Positions 1-13,200 of a DNA stretch of 64,000 nucleotides are shown here, piece after piece. The position numbers and the translations under genes were made by a program. This stretch comes from Elmis aenea. Taxonomy: Eukaryota > Arthropoda > Insecta > Coleoptera > Elmidae. The stretch spans positions 106,068-170,067 of the forward strand of contig CANTFG010000037.1 in the NCBI GenBank assembly GCA_947652605.1, in the 5' to 3' direction. Below the pieces are notes generated by a model that worked only from the letters and a program-made list of their open reading frames with translations, was not told the origin of the DNA and searched no databases. Position 1 is the first letter of the stretch. Every line of letters begins with the position of its first letter.

Positions 1-683
1 CGAAACAATTTTAATTATTGATTTGTATATCACAGGAACAGTTTATCCATCGCCTCTTTACATGAATACAATTGTTTTGCATGTCTTTCAATGAGCTGGT
101 TTTAATTTTTAATCATTTCCTAAAAATACCGTGCTTTAGTTAATACATATGTACCTTGAGCGACTATTTCCGAACAATTTTAATTATTGATTTGTATATC
201 ACAGGAAGAGTTTATCCTTCGCATCTTTACATGAAAAAAATTGTTTTGCATATGTCTTTCAATGAGCTGGTTTTAATTTTTAATAATTTCCTAAAAATAC
301 CGTGCTTTAGTTAATACATATGTTCCTTGAGCGACTATTTCGAAACAATTTTAATTATTGATTTGTATATCACAGGAACAGTTTATCCATCGCCTCTTTA
401 CATGAATACAATTGTTTTGCATATGTCTTTCAATGAGCTGGTTTTAATTTTTAATAATTTCCTAAAAATACCGTGCTTTAGTTAATACATATGTTCCTTG
501 AGCGACTATTTCTAAACAATTTTAATTATTGATTTGTATATCACAGGAACAGTTTATCCATCGCCTCTTTACATGAATACAATTGTTTTGCATATGTCTT
601 TCAATGAGCTGGTTTTAATTTTTAATAATTTCCTAAAAATACCGTGCTTTAGTTAATACATATGTTCCTTGAGCGACTATTTC

Positions 684-2391
684 GAAACAATTTTAATTAT
701 TGATTTGTATATCACAGGAACAGTTTATCCATCACCTCTTTACATGAATACAATTGTTTTGCATATGTCTTTCAAAGAGATGGTTTAAATTTTTAATAAT
801 TTCCTAAAAATACCGTGCTTTAGTTAATACATATGTTCCTTGAGCGACTATTTCGAAACAATTTCAATTATTGATTTGTATATCACAGGAACAGTTTATC
901 CATCGCCTCTTTACATGAATACAATTGTTTTGCATATGTCTTTCAATGAGCTGGTTTTAATTTTTAATAATTTCCTAAAAATACCGTGCTTTAGTTAATA
1001 CATATGTTCCTTGAGCGACTATTTCGAAACAATTTTAATTATTGATTTGTATATCACAGAAACAGTTTATCCATCGCCTCTTTACATGAATACAATTGTT
1101 TTGCATATGTCTTTCAATGAGTTGGTTTTAATTTTTAATAATTTCCTAAAAATACCGTGCTTTAGTTAATACATATGTTCCTTGAGCGACTATTTCGAAA
1201 CAATTTTAATTATTGATTTGTATATCACAGGAACAGTTTATCCATCGCCTCTTTACATGAATACAATTGTTTTGCATGTCTTTCAATGAGCTGGTTTTAA
1301 TTTTTAATCATTTCCTAAAAATACCGTGCTTTAGTTAATACATATGTACCTTGAGCGACTATTTCTGAACAATTTTATTTATTGATTTGTATATCACAGG
1401 AAGAGTTTATCCTTCGCATCTTTACATGAAAAAAATTGTTTTGCATATGTCTTTCAATGAGCTGGTTTTAATTTTTAATAATTTCCTAAAAATACCGTGC
1501 TTTAGTTAATACATATGTTCCTTGAGCGACTATTTCGAAACAATTTTAATTATTGATTTGTATATCACAGGAACAGTTTATCCATCGCCTCTTTACATGA
1601 ATACAATTGTTTTGCATATGTCTTTCAATGAGCTGGTTTTAATTTTTAATAATTTCCTAAAAATACCGTGCTTTAGTTAATACATATGTTCCTTGAGCGA
1701 CTATTTCTAAACAATTTTAATTATTGATTTGTATATCACAGGAACAGTTTATCCATCGCCTCTTTACATAATTACAATTGTTTTGCATATGTTTTTCAAT
1801 GAGCTGGTTTTAATTTTTAATAATTTCCTAAAAATACCGTGCTTTAGTTAATACATATGTTCCTTGAGCGACTATTTCGAAAAAAATTTAATTATTGATT
1901 TGTATATCACAGGAACAGTTTATCCATCGCCTCTTTACATGAATACAATTGTTTTGCATATGTCTTTCAATGAGCTGGTTTTAATTTTTAATAATTTCCT
2001 AAAAATACCGTGCTTTAGTTAATACATATGTTCCTTGAGCGACTATTTCTAAACAATTTTAATTATTGATTTGTATATCACAGGAACAGTTTATCTATCG
2101 CCTCTTTACATGAATACAATTGTTTTGCATATGTCTTTCAATGAGCTGGTTTTAATTTTTAATAATTTCCTAAAAATACCGTGCTTTAGTTACTACATAT
2201 GTTCCTTGAGCGACTATTTCTAAACAATTTTAATTATTGATTTGTATATCACAGGAACAGTTTATCCATCGCCTCTTTACATGAATACAATTGTTTTGCA
2301 TATGTCTTTCAATGAGCTGGTTTTAATTTTTAATAATTTCCTAAAAATAACGTGCTTTAGTTAATACATATGTTCCTTGAGCGACTATTTC
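684..2391. repeat. Ten-monomer higher-order unit, copy 1
   Basis: Ordered series of variant monomers: CATCACCTC with AAAGAGATGG; then TTTCAATT; then CAGAAAC with GAGTTGG; then GCATGTC with GTACCTTG; then AAGAGTTTATCCTTCGCATC with ATGAAAAAAATTG; a plain one; TAAAC with GTTTTTCAATG; GAAAAAAATTTAATT; TAAAC with TTATCTATCG and TTACTAC; then a plain TAAAC one. The same order recurs at 6677 and 8387, and again in the 10-kb copy (from 10950). Length is 1708 bp because one monomer lacks two bases. Confidence 0.85.
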
Positions 2392-5300
2392 TGAACAATT
2401 TTAATTATTGATTTGTATATCACAGAAACAGTTTATCCATCGCCTCTTTACATGAATACAATTGTTTTGCATATGTCTTTCAATGAGCTGGTTTTAATTT
2501 TTAATAATTTCCTAAAATTACCGTGCTTTAGTTAATACATATTATGTTCCTTGAGCGACTATTTCTACACAATTTTAATTATTGATTTGTATATCACAGG
2601 AACAGTTTATCCATCGCCTCTTTACATGAATACAATTGTTTTGCATATGTCTTTCAATGAGCTGGTTTTAATTTTTAATAATTTCCTAAAAATACCGTGC
2701 TTTAGTTAATACATATGTTCCTTGAGCGACTATTTCGAAACAATTTTAATTATTGATTTGTATATCACAGAAACAGTTTATCCATCGCCTCTTTACATGA
2801 ATACAATTGTTTTGCATATGTCTTTCAATGAGCTGGTTTTAATTTTTAATAATTTCCTAAAAATACCGTGCTTTAGTTAATACATATGTTCCTTGAGCGA
2901 CTATTTCTAAACAATTTTAATTATTGATTTGTATATCACAGGAACAGTTTATCCATCGCCTCTTTACATGAATACAATTGTTTTGCATATGTCTTTCAAT
3001 GAGCTGGTTTTAATTTTTAATAATTTCCTAAAAATACCGTGCTTTAGTTAATACATACATATGTTCCTTGAGCGACTATTTCGAAACAATTTTAATTATT
3101 GATTTGTATTTCACAGAAACAGTTTATCCATCGCCACTTTACATGAATACAATTGTTTTGCATATGTCTTTTAATGAGCTGGTTTAAATTTTTAATAATT
3201 TCCTAAAAATACCGTGCTTTAGTTAATACATATGTTCCTTGAGCGACTATTTCGAAACAATTTTAATTATTGATTTGTATATCACAGGAACAGTTTATCC
3301 ATCGCCTCTTTACATGAATACAATTGTTTTGCATATGTCTTTCAATGAGCTGGTTTTAATTTTTAATAATTTCCTAAAAATACCGTGCTTTAGTTAATAC
3401 ATATGTTCCTTGAGCGACTATTTCTAAACAATTTTAATTATTGATTTGTATATCACAGGAAAAATTTATCCATCGCTTCTTTACATAAATACAATTGTTT
3501 TGCATATGTCTTTCAATGAGCTTGTTTTAATTTTTAATAATTTCCTAAAAATACAGTGCTTTAGTTAATACATATGTTCCTTGAGCGACTATTTCTAAAC
3601 AATTTTAATTATTGATTTGTATATCACAGGAAAAATTTATCCATCGCTTCTTTACATAAATACAATTGTTTTGCATATGTCTTTCAATGAGCTGGTTTTA
3701 ATTTTTAATAATTTCCTAAAAATACCGTGCTTTAGTTAATACATATGTTCCTTGAGCGACTATTTCTAAACAATTTTAATTATTGATTTGTATATCACAG
3801 GAAAAATTTATCCATCGCTTCTTTACATAAATACAATTGTTTTGCATATGTCTTTCAATGAGCTGGTTTTAATTTTTAATAATTTCCTAAAAATACCGTG
3901 CTTTAGTTAATACATATGTTCCTTGAGCGACTATTTCTAAACAATTTTAATTATTGATTTGTATATCACATGAAAAATTTATCCATCGCTTCTTTACATA
4001 AATACAATTGATTTGCATATGTCTTTCAATGAGCTGGTTTTAATTTTTAATAATTTCCTAAAAATACCGTGCTTTAGTTAATACATATGTTCCTTGAGCG
4101 ACTATTTCTAAACAATTTTAATTATTGATTTGTATATCACAGGAAAAATTTATCCATCGCTTCTTTACATAAATACAATTGTTTTGCATATGTCTTTCAA
4201 TGAGCTGGTTTTAATTTTTAATAATTTCCTAAAAATACCGTGCTTTAGTTAATACATATGTTCCTTGAGCGACTATTTCTAAACAATTTTAATTATTGAT
4301 TTGTATATCACAGGAACAGTTTATCCATCGCCTCTTTACATGAATACAATTGTTTTGCATATGTCTTTCAATGAGCTGGTTTTAATTTTTAATAATTTCC
4401 TAAAAATACCGTGCTTTAGTTAATACATATGTTCCTTGAGCGACTATTTCTAAACAATTTTAATTATTGATTTGTATATCACAGGAACAGTTTATCCATC
4501 GCCTCTTTACATGAATACAATTGTTTTGCATATGTCTTTCAATGAGCTGGTTTTAATTTTTAATAATTTCCTAAAAATACCGTGCTTTAGTTACTACATA
4601 TGTTCCTTGAGCGACTATTTCTAAACAATTTTAATTATTGATTTGTATATCACAGGAACAGTTTATCCATCGCCTCTTTACATGAATACAATTGTTTTGC
4701 ATATGTCTTTCAATGAGCTGGTTTTAATTTTTAATAATTTCCTAAAAATACCGTGCTTTAGTTAATACATATGTTCCTTGAGCGACTATTTCTGAACAAT
4801 TTTAATTATTGATTTGTATATCACAGGAACAGTTTATCCATCACCTATTTACATGAATACAATTGTTTTGCATATGTCTTTCAAAGAGATGGTTTTAATT
4901 TTTAATAATTTCCTAAAAATACCGTGCTTTAGTTAATACATATTATGTTCCTTGAGCGACTATTTCGAAACAATTTCAATTATTGATTTGTATATCACAG
5001 GAACAGTTTATCCATCGCCTCTTTACATGAATACAATTGTTTTGCATATGTCTTTCAATGAGCTGGTTTTAATTTTTAATAATTTCCTAAAAATACCATG
5101 CTTTAGTTAATACATATGTTCCTTGAGCGACTATTTCAAAACAATTTTAATTATTGATTTGTATATCACAGGAACAGTTTATCCATAGCCTCTTTACATG
5201 AATACAATTGTTTTGCATATGTCTTTCAATGAGCTGGTTTTAATTTTTAATAATTTCCTAAAAATACCGTGCTTTAGTTAATACATATGTTCCTTGAGCG

Positions 5301-6676
5301 ACTATTTCGAAACAATTTCAATTATTGATTTGTATATCACAGGAACAGTTTATCCATCGCCTCTTTACATGAATACAATTGTTTTGCATATGTCTTTCAA
5401 TGAGCTGGTTTTAATTTTTAATAATTTCCTAAAAATACCGTGCTTTAGTTAATACATATGTTCCTTGAGCGACTATTTCTGAACAATTTTAATTATTAAT
5501 TTGTATATCACAGAAACAGTTTATCCATCGCCTCTTTACATGAATACAATTGTTTTGCATATGTCTTTCAATGAGCTGGTTTTAATTTTTAATAATTTCC
5601 TAAAAATACCGTGCTTTAGTTAATACATATGTTACTTGAGCGACTATTTCGAAACAATTTCAATTATTGATTTGTATATCACAGGAACAGTTTATCCATC
5701 GCCTCTTTACATGAATACAATTGTTTTGCATATGTCTTTCAAAGAGATGGTTTTAATTTTTAATAATTTCCTAAAAATACCGTGCTTTAGTTAATACATA
5801 TGTTCCTTGAGCGACTATTTCGAAACAATTTCAATTATTGATTTGTATATCACAGGAACAGTTTATCCATCGCCTCTTTACATGAATACAATTGTTTTGC
5901 ATATGTCTTTCAATGAGCTGGTTTTAATTTTTAATAATTTCCTAAAAATACCGTGCTTTAGTTAATACATATGTTACTTGAGCGACTATTTCGAAACAAT
6001 TTCAATTATTGATTTGTATATCACAGGAACAGTTTATCCATCGCCTCTTTACATGAATACAATTGTTTTGCATATGTCTTTCAATGAGCTGGTTTTAATT
6101 TTTAATAATTTCCTAAAAATACCGTGCTTTAGTTAATACATATGTTCCTTGAGCGACTATTTCTGAACAATTTTAATTATTGATTTGTATATCACAGGAA
6201 CAGTTTATCCATCGCCTCTTTACATGAATACAATTGTTTTGCATATGTCTTTCAATGAGCTGGTTTTAATTTTTAATAATTTCCTAAAAATACCGTGCTT
6301 TAGTTAATACATATGTTCCTTGAGCGACTATTTCTAAACAATTTTAATTATTGATTTGTATATCACAGAAACAGTTTATCCATCGCCTCTTTACATGAAT
6401 ACAATTGTTTTGCATATGTCTTTCAATGAGCTGGTTTTAATTTTTAATAATTTCCTAAAAATACCGTGCTTTAGTTACTACATATGTTCCTTGAGCGACT
6501 ATTTCTAAACAATTTTAATTATTGATTTGTATATCACAGGAACAGTTTATCCATCGCCTCTTTACATGAATACAATTGTTTTGCATATGTCTTTCAATGA
6601 GCTGGTTTTAATTTTTAATAATTTCCTAAAAATACCGTGCTTTAGTTAATACATATGTTCCTTGAGCGACTATTTC

Positions 6677-8386
6677 GAAACAATTTTAATTATTGATTTG
6701 TATATCACAGGAACAGTTTATCCATCACCTCTTTACATGAATACAATTGTTTTGCATATGTCTTTCAAAGAGATGGTTTAAATTTTTAATAATTTCCTAA
6801 AAATACCGTGCTTTAGTTAATACATATGTTCCTTGAGCGACTATTTCGAAACAATTTCAATTATTGATTTGTATATCACAGGAACAGTTTATCCATCGCC
6901 TCTTTACATGAATACAATTGTTTTGCATATGTCTTTCAATGAGCTGGTTTTAATTTTTAATAATTTCCTAAAAATACCGTGCTTTAGTTAATACATATGT
7001 TCCTTGAGCGACTATTTCGAAACAATTTTAATTATTGATTTGTATATCACAGAAACAGTTTATCCATCGCCTCTTTACATGAATACAATTGTTTTGCATA
7101 TGTCTTTCAATGAGTTGGTTTTAATTTTTAATAATTTCCTAAAAATACCGTGCTTTAGTTAATACATATGTTCCTTGAGCGACTATTTCGAAACAATTTT
7201 AATTATTGATTTGTATATCACAGGAACAGTTTATCCATCGCCTCTTTACATGAATACAATTGTTTTGCATATGTCTTTCAATGAGCTGGTTTTAATTTTT
7301 AATAATTTCCTAAAAATACCGTGCTTTAGTTAATACATATGTACCTTGAGCGACTATTTCGAAACAATTTTAATTATTGATTTGTATATCACAGGAAGAG
7401 TTTATCCTTCGCATCTTTACATGAAAAAAATTGTTTTGCATATGTCTTTCAATGAGCTGGTTTTAATTTTTAATAATTTCCTAAAAATACCGTGCTTTAG
7501 TTAATACATATGTTCCTTGAGCGACTATTTCGAAACAATTTTAATTATTGATTTGTATATCACAGGAACAGTTTATCCATCGCCTCTTTACATGAATACA
7601 ATTGTTTTGCATATGTCTTTCAATGAGCTGGTTTTAATTTTTAATAATTTCCTAAAAATACCGTGCTTTAGTTAATACATATGTTCCTTGAGCGACTATT
7701 TCTAAACAATTTTAATTATTGATTTGTATATCACAGGAACAGTTTATCCATCGCCTCTTTACATGAATACAATTGTTTTGCATATGTTTTTCAATGAGCT
7801 GGTTTTAATTTTTAATAATTTCCTAAAAATACCGTGCTTTAGTTAATACATATGTTCCTTGAGCGACTATTTCGAAAAAAATTTAATTATTGATTTGTAT
7901 ATCACAGGAACAGTTTATCCATCGCCTCTTTACATGAAAACAATTGTTTTGCATATGTCTTTCAATGAGCTGGTTTTAATTTTTAATAATTTCCTAAAAA
8001 TACCGTGCTTTAGTTAATACATATGTTCCTTGAGCGACTATTTCTAAACAATTTTAATTATTGATTTGTATATCACAGGAACAGTTTATCTATCGCCTCT
8101 TTACATGAATACAATTGTTTTGCATATGTCTTTCAATGAGCTGGTTTTAATTTTTAATAATTTCCTAAAAATACCGTGCTTTAGTTACTACATATGTTCC
8201 TTGAGCGACTATTTCTAAACAATTTTAATTATTGATTTGTATATCACAGGAACAGTTTATCCATCGCCTCTTTACATGAATACAATTGTTTTGCATATGT
8301 CTTTCAATGAGCTGGTTTTAATTTTTAATAATTTCCTAAAAATACCGTGCTTTAGTTAATACATATGTTCCTTGAGCGACTATTTC
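6677..8386. repeat. Ten-monomer higher-order unit, copy 2
   Basis: Exactly 1710 bp, ten monomers, with the same order of marker variants as 684-2391. It differs in lacking the two-base GCATGTC deletion and in having ATGAAAACAATTG in its eighth monomer (near 7935). It is followed directly by another copy at 8387. The 10-kb duplicate carries its counterpart at 16943-18652. Confidence 0.85.
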
Positions 8387-9925
8387 TGAACAATTTTAAT
8401 TATTGATTTGTATATCACAGGAACAGTTTATCCATCACCTCTTTACATGAATACAATTGTTTTGCATATGTCTTTCAAAGAGATGGTTTTAATTTTTAAT
8501 AATTTCCTAAAAATACCGTGCTTTAGTTAATACATATGTTCCTTGAGCGACTATTTCGAAACAATTTCAATTATTGATTTGTATATCACAGGAACAGTTT
8601 ATCCATCGCCTCTTTACATGAATACAATTGTTTTGCATATGTCTTTCAATGAGCTGGTTTTAATTTTTAATAATTTCCTAAAAATACCGTGCTTTAGTTA
8701 ATACATATGTTCCTTGAGCGACTATTTCGAAACAATTTTAATTATTGATTTGTATATCACAGAAACAGTTTATCCATCGCCTCTTTACATGAATACAATT
8801 GTTTTGCATATGTCTTTCAATGAGTTGGTTTTAATTTTTAATAATTTCCTAAAAATACCGTGCTTTAGTTAATACATATGTTCCTTGAGCGACTATTTCG
8901 AAACAATTTTAATTATTGATTTGTATATCACAGGAACAGTTTATCCATCGCCTCTTTACATGAATACAATTGTTTTGCATATGTCTTTCAATGAGCTGGT
9001 TTTAATTTTTAATAATTTCCTAAAAATACCGTGCTTTAGTTAATACATATGTACCTTGAGCGACTATTTCGAAACAATTTTAATTATTGATTTGTATATC
9101 ACAGGAAGAGTTTATCCTTCGCATCTTTACATGAAAAAAATTGTTTTGCATATGTCTTTCAATGAGCTGGTTTTAATTTTTAATAATTTCTTAAAAATAC
9201 CGTGCTTTAGTTAATACATATGTTCCTTGAGCGACTATTTCGAAACAATTTTAATTATTGATTTGTATATCACAGGAACAGTTTATCCATCGCCTCTTTA
9301 CATGAATACAATTGTTTTGCATATGTCTTTCAATGAGCTGGTTTTAATTTTTAATAATTTCCTAAAAATACCGTGCTTTAGTTAATACATATGTTCCTTG
9401 AGCGACTATTTCTAAACAATTTTAATTATTGATTTGTATATCACAGGAACAGTTTATCCATCGCCTCTTTACATGAATACAATTGTTTTGCATATGTTTT
9501 TCAATGAGCTGGTTTTAATTTTTAATAATTTCCTAAAAATACCGTGCTTTAGTTAATACATATGTTCCTTGAGCGACTATTTCGAAAAAAATTGAATTAT
9601 TGATTTGTATATCACAGGAACAGTTTATCCATCGCCTCTTTACATGAATACAATTGTTTTGCATATGTCTTTCAATGAGCTGGTTTTAATTTTTAATAAT
9701 TTCCTAAAAATACCGTGCTTTAGTTAATACATATGTTCCTTGAGCGACTATTTCTAAACAATTTTAATTATTGATTTGTATATCACAGGAACAGTTTATC
9801 TATCGCCTCTTTACATGAATACAATTGTTTTGCATATGTCTTTCAATGAGCTGGTTTTAATTTTTAATAATTTCCTAAAAATACCGTGCTTTAGTTACTA
9901 CATATGTTCCTTGAGCGACTATTTC
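8387..9925. repeat. Nine-monomer higher-order unit, copy 3
   Basis: 1539 bp, nine monomers, directly adjoining copy 2. It has the same marker order but lacks the final plain TAAAC monomer, so the next unit starts after the TTATCTATCG/TTACTAC monomer. It begins with CTGAAC rather than GAAAC and carries TTCTTAAAAAT near 9190. Loss of one monomer between adjacent units is the expected footprint of unequal exchange. Confidence 0.82.
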
Positions 9926-10266
9926 GAAACAATTTTAATTATTGATTTGTATATCACAGGAACAGTTTATCCATCACCTCTTTACATGAATACAATTGTT
10001 TTGCATATGTCTTTCAAAGAGATGGTTTAAATTTTTAATAATTTCCTAAAAATACCGTGCTTTAGTTAATACATATGTTCCTTGAGCGACTATTTCGAAA
10101 CAATTTCAATTATTGATTTGTATATCACAGGAACAGTTTATCCATCGCCTCTTTACATGAATACAATTGTTTTGCATATGTCTTTCAATGAGCTGGTTTT
10201 AATTTTTAATAATTTCCTAAAAATACCGTGCTTTAGTTAATACATATGTTCCTTGAGCGACTATTT

Positions 10267-13200
10267 CGAAACAATTTTAATTATTGATTTGTATATCACA
10301 GGAACAGTTTATCCATCGCCTCTTTACATGAATACAATTGTTTTGCATGTCTTTCAATGAGCTGGTTTTAATTTTTAATCATTTCCTAAAAATACCGTGC
10401 TTTAGTTAATACATATGTACCTTGAGCGACTATTTCCGAACAATTTTAATTATTGATTTGTATATCACAGGAAGAGTTTATCCTTCGCATCTTTACATGA
10501 AAAAAATTGTTTTGCATATGTCTTTCAATGAGCTGGTTTTAATTTTTAATAATTTCCTAAAAATACCGTGCTTTAGTTAATACATATGTTCCTTGAGCGA
10601 CTATTTCGAAACAATTTTAATTATTGATTTGTATATCACAGGAACAGTTTATCCATCGCCTCTTTACATGAATACAATTGTTTTGCATATGTCTTTCAAT
10701 GAGCTGGTTTTAATTTTTAATAATTTCCTAAAAATACCGTGCTTTAGTTAATACATATGTTCCTTGAGCGACTATTTCTAAACAATTTTAATTATTGATT
10801 TGTATATCACAGGAACAGTTTATCCATCGCCTCTTTACATGAATACAATTGTTTTGCATATGTCTTTCAATGAGCTGGTTTTAATTTTTAATAATTTCCT
10901 AAAAATACCGTGCTTTAGTTAATACATATGTTCCTTGAGCGACTATTTCGAAACAATTTTAATTATTGATTTGTATATCACAGGAACAGTTTATCCATCA
11001 CCTCTTTACATGAATACAATTGTTTTGCATATGTCTTTCAAAGAGATGGTTTAAATTTTTAATAATTTCCTAAAAATACCGTGCTTTAGTTAATACATAT
11101 GTTCCTTGAGCGACTATTTCGAAACAATTTCAATTATTGATTTGTATATCACAGGAACAGTTTATCCATCGCCTCTTTACATGAATACAATTGTTTTGCA
11201 TATGTCTTTCAATGAGCTGGTTTTAATTTTTAATAATTTCCTAAAAATACCGTGCTTTAGTTAATACATATGTTCCTTGAGCGACTATTTCGAAACAATT
11301 TTAATTATTGATTTGTATATCACAGAAACAGTTTATCCATCGCCTCTTTACATGAATACAATTGTTTTGCATATGTCTTTCAATGAGTTGGTTTTAATTT
11401 TTAATAATTTCCTAAAAATACCGTGCTTTAGTTAATACATATGTTCCTTGAGCGACTATTTCGAAACAATTTTAATTATTGATTTGTATATCACAGGAAC
11501 AGTTTATCCATCGCCTCTTTACATGAATACAATTGTTTTGCATGTCTTTCAATGAGCTGGTTTTAATTTTTAATCATTTCCTAAAAATACCGTGCTTTAG
11601 TTAATACATATGTACCTTGAGCGACTATTTCTGAACAATTTTATTTATTGATTTGTATATCACAGGAAGAGTTTATCCTTCGCATCTTTACATGAAAAAA
11701 ATTGTTTTGCATATGTCTTTCAATGAGCTGGTTTTAATTTTTAATAATTTCCTAAAAATACCGTGCTTTAGTTAATACATATGTTCCTTGAGCGACTATT
11801 TCGAAACAATTTTAATTATTGATTTGTATATCACAGGAACAGTTTATCCATCGCCTCTTTACATGAATACAATTGTTTTGCATATGTCTTTCAATGAGCT
11901 GGTTTTAATTTTTAATAATTTCCTAAAAATACCGTGCTTTAGTTAATACATATGTTCCTTGAGCGACTATTTCTAAACAATTTTAATTATTGATTTGTAT
12001 ATCACAGGAACAGTTTATCCATCGCCTCTTTACATAATTACAATTGTTTTGCATATGTTTTTCAATGAGCTGGTTTTAATTTTTAATAATTTCCTAAAAA
12101 TACCGTGCTTTAGTTAATACATATGTTCCTTGAGCGACTATTTCGAAAAAAATTTAATTATTGATTTGTATATCACAGGAACAGTTTATCCATCGCCTCT
12201 TTACATGAATACAATTGTTTTGCATATGTCTTTCAATGAGCTGGTTTTAATTTTTAATAATTTCCTAAAAATACCGTGCTTTAGTTAATACATATGTTCC
12301 TTGAGCGACTATTTCTAAACAATTTTAATTATTGATTTGTATATCACAGGAACAGTTTATCTATCGCCTCTTTACATGAATACAATTGTTTTGCATATGT
12401 CTTTCAATGAGCTGGTTTTAATTTTTAATAATTTCCTAAAAATACCGTGCTTTAGTTACTACATATGTTCCTTGAGCGACTATTTCTAAACAATTTTAAT
12501 TATTGATTTGTATATCACAGGAACAGTTTATCCATCGCCTCTTTACATGAATACAATTGTTTTGCATATGTCTTTCAATGAGCTGGTTTTAATTTTTAAT
12601 AATTTCCTAAAAATAACGTGCTTTAGTTAATACATATGTTCCTTGAGCGACTATTTCTGAACAATTTTAATTATTGATTTGTATATCACAGAAACAGTTT
12701 ATCCATCGCCTCTTTACATGAATACAATTGTTTTGCATATGTCTTTCAATGAGCTGGTTTTAATTTTTAATAATTTCCTAAAATTACCGTGCTTTAGTTA
12801 ATACATATTATGTTCCTTGAGCGACTATTTCTACACAATTTTAATTATTGATTTGTATATCACAGGAACAGTTTATCCATCGCCTCTTTACATGAATACA
12901 ATTGTTTTGCATATGTCTTTCAATGAGCTGGTTTTAATTTTTAATAATTTCCTAAAAATACCGTGCTTTAGTTAATACATATGTTCCTTGAGCGACTATT
13001 TCGAAACAATTTTAATTATTGATTTGTATATCACAGAAACAGTTTATCCATCGCCTCTTTACATGAATACAATTGTTTTGCATATGTCTTTCAATGAGCT
13101 GGTTTTAATTTTTAATAATTTCCTAAAAATACCGTGCTTTAGTTAATACATATGTTCCTTGAGCGACTATTTCTAAACAATTTTAATTATTGATTTGTAT

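Larger units (their letters stand above)
1..9925. repeat. Long higher-order repeat, copy A
   Basis: This block of about 58 monomers matches 10267-20191 at a constant offset of 10266 bp. Shared private variants include the missing AT in GCATGTC near 90 and 1276, a CATATTATG insertion near 2540, TGTATTTCACAG near 3107, a run of CAGGAAAAATT monomers at about 3420-4250, ATACCATGC near 5095, TTCTTAAAAAT near 9190 and GAAAAAAATTGAATT near 9585. I saw no difference at any compared position. The match ends at 9926, where copy A has GAAAC and copy B has TAAAC. Its left end lies outside the window. Confidence 0.93.

Noticed and set aside
4008..4020. Octamer-like ATTTGCAT as a regulatory site
   Set aside because: It occurs only where one monomer has a T-to-A change (CAATTGATTTGCAT), shared with the 10-kb duplicate. 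A chance variant is the simpler explanation.
9776..10030. 84-codon open frame inside the satellite
   Set aside because: It starts at a non-ATG codon, lies wholly within tandem repeats, and exists only because two monomers lack an in-frame stop. No domain or signal supports a gene.
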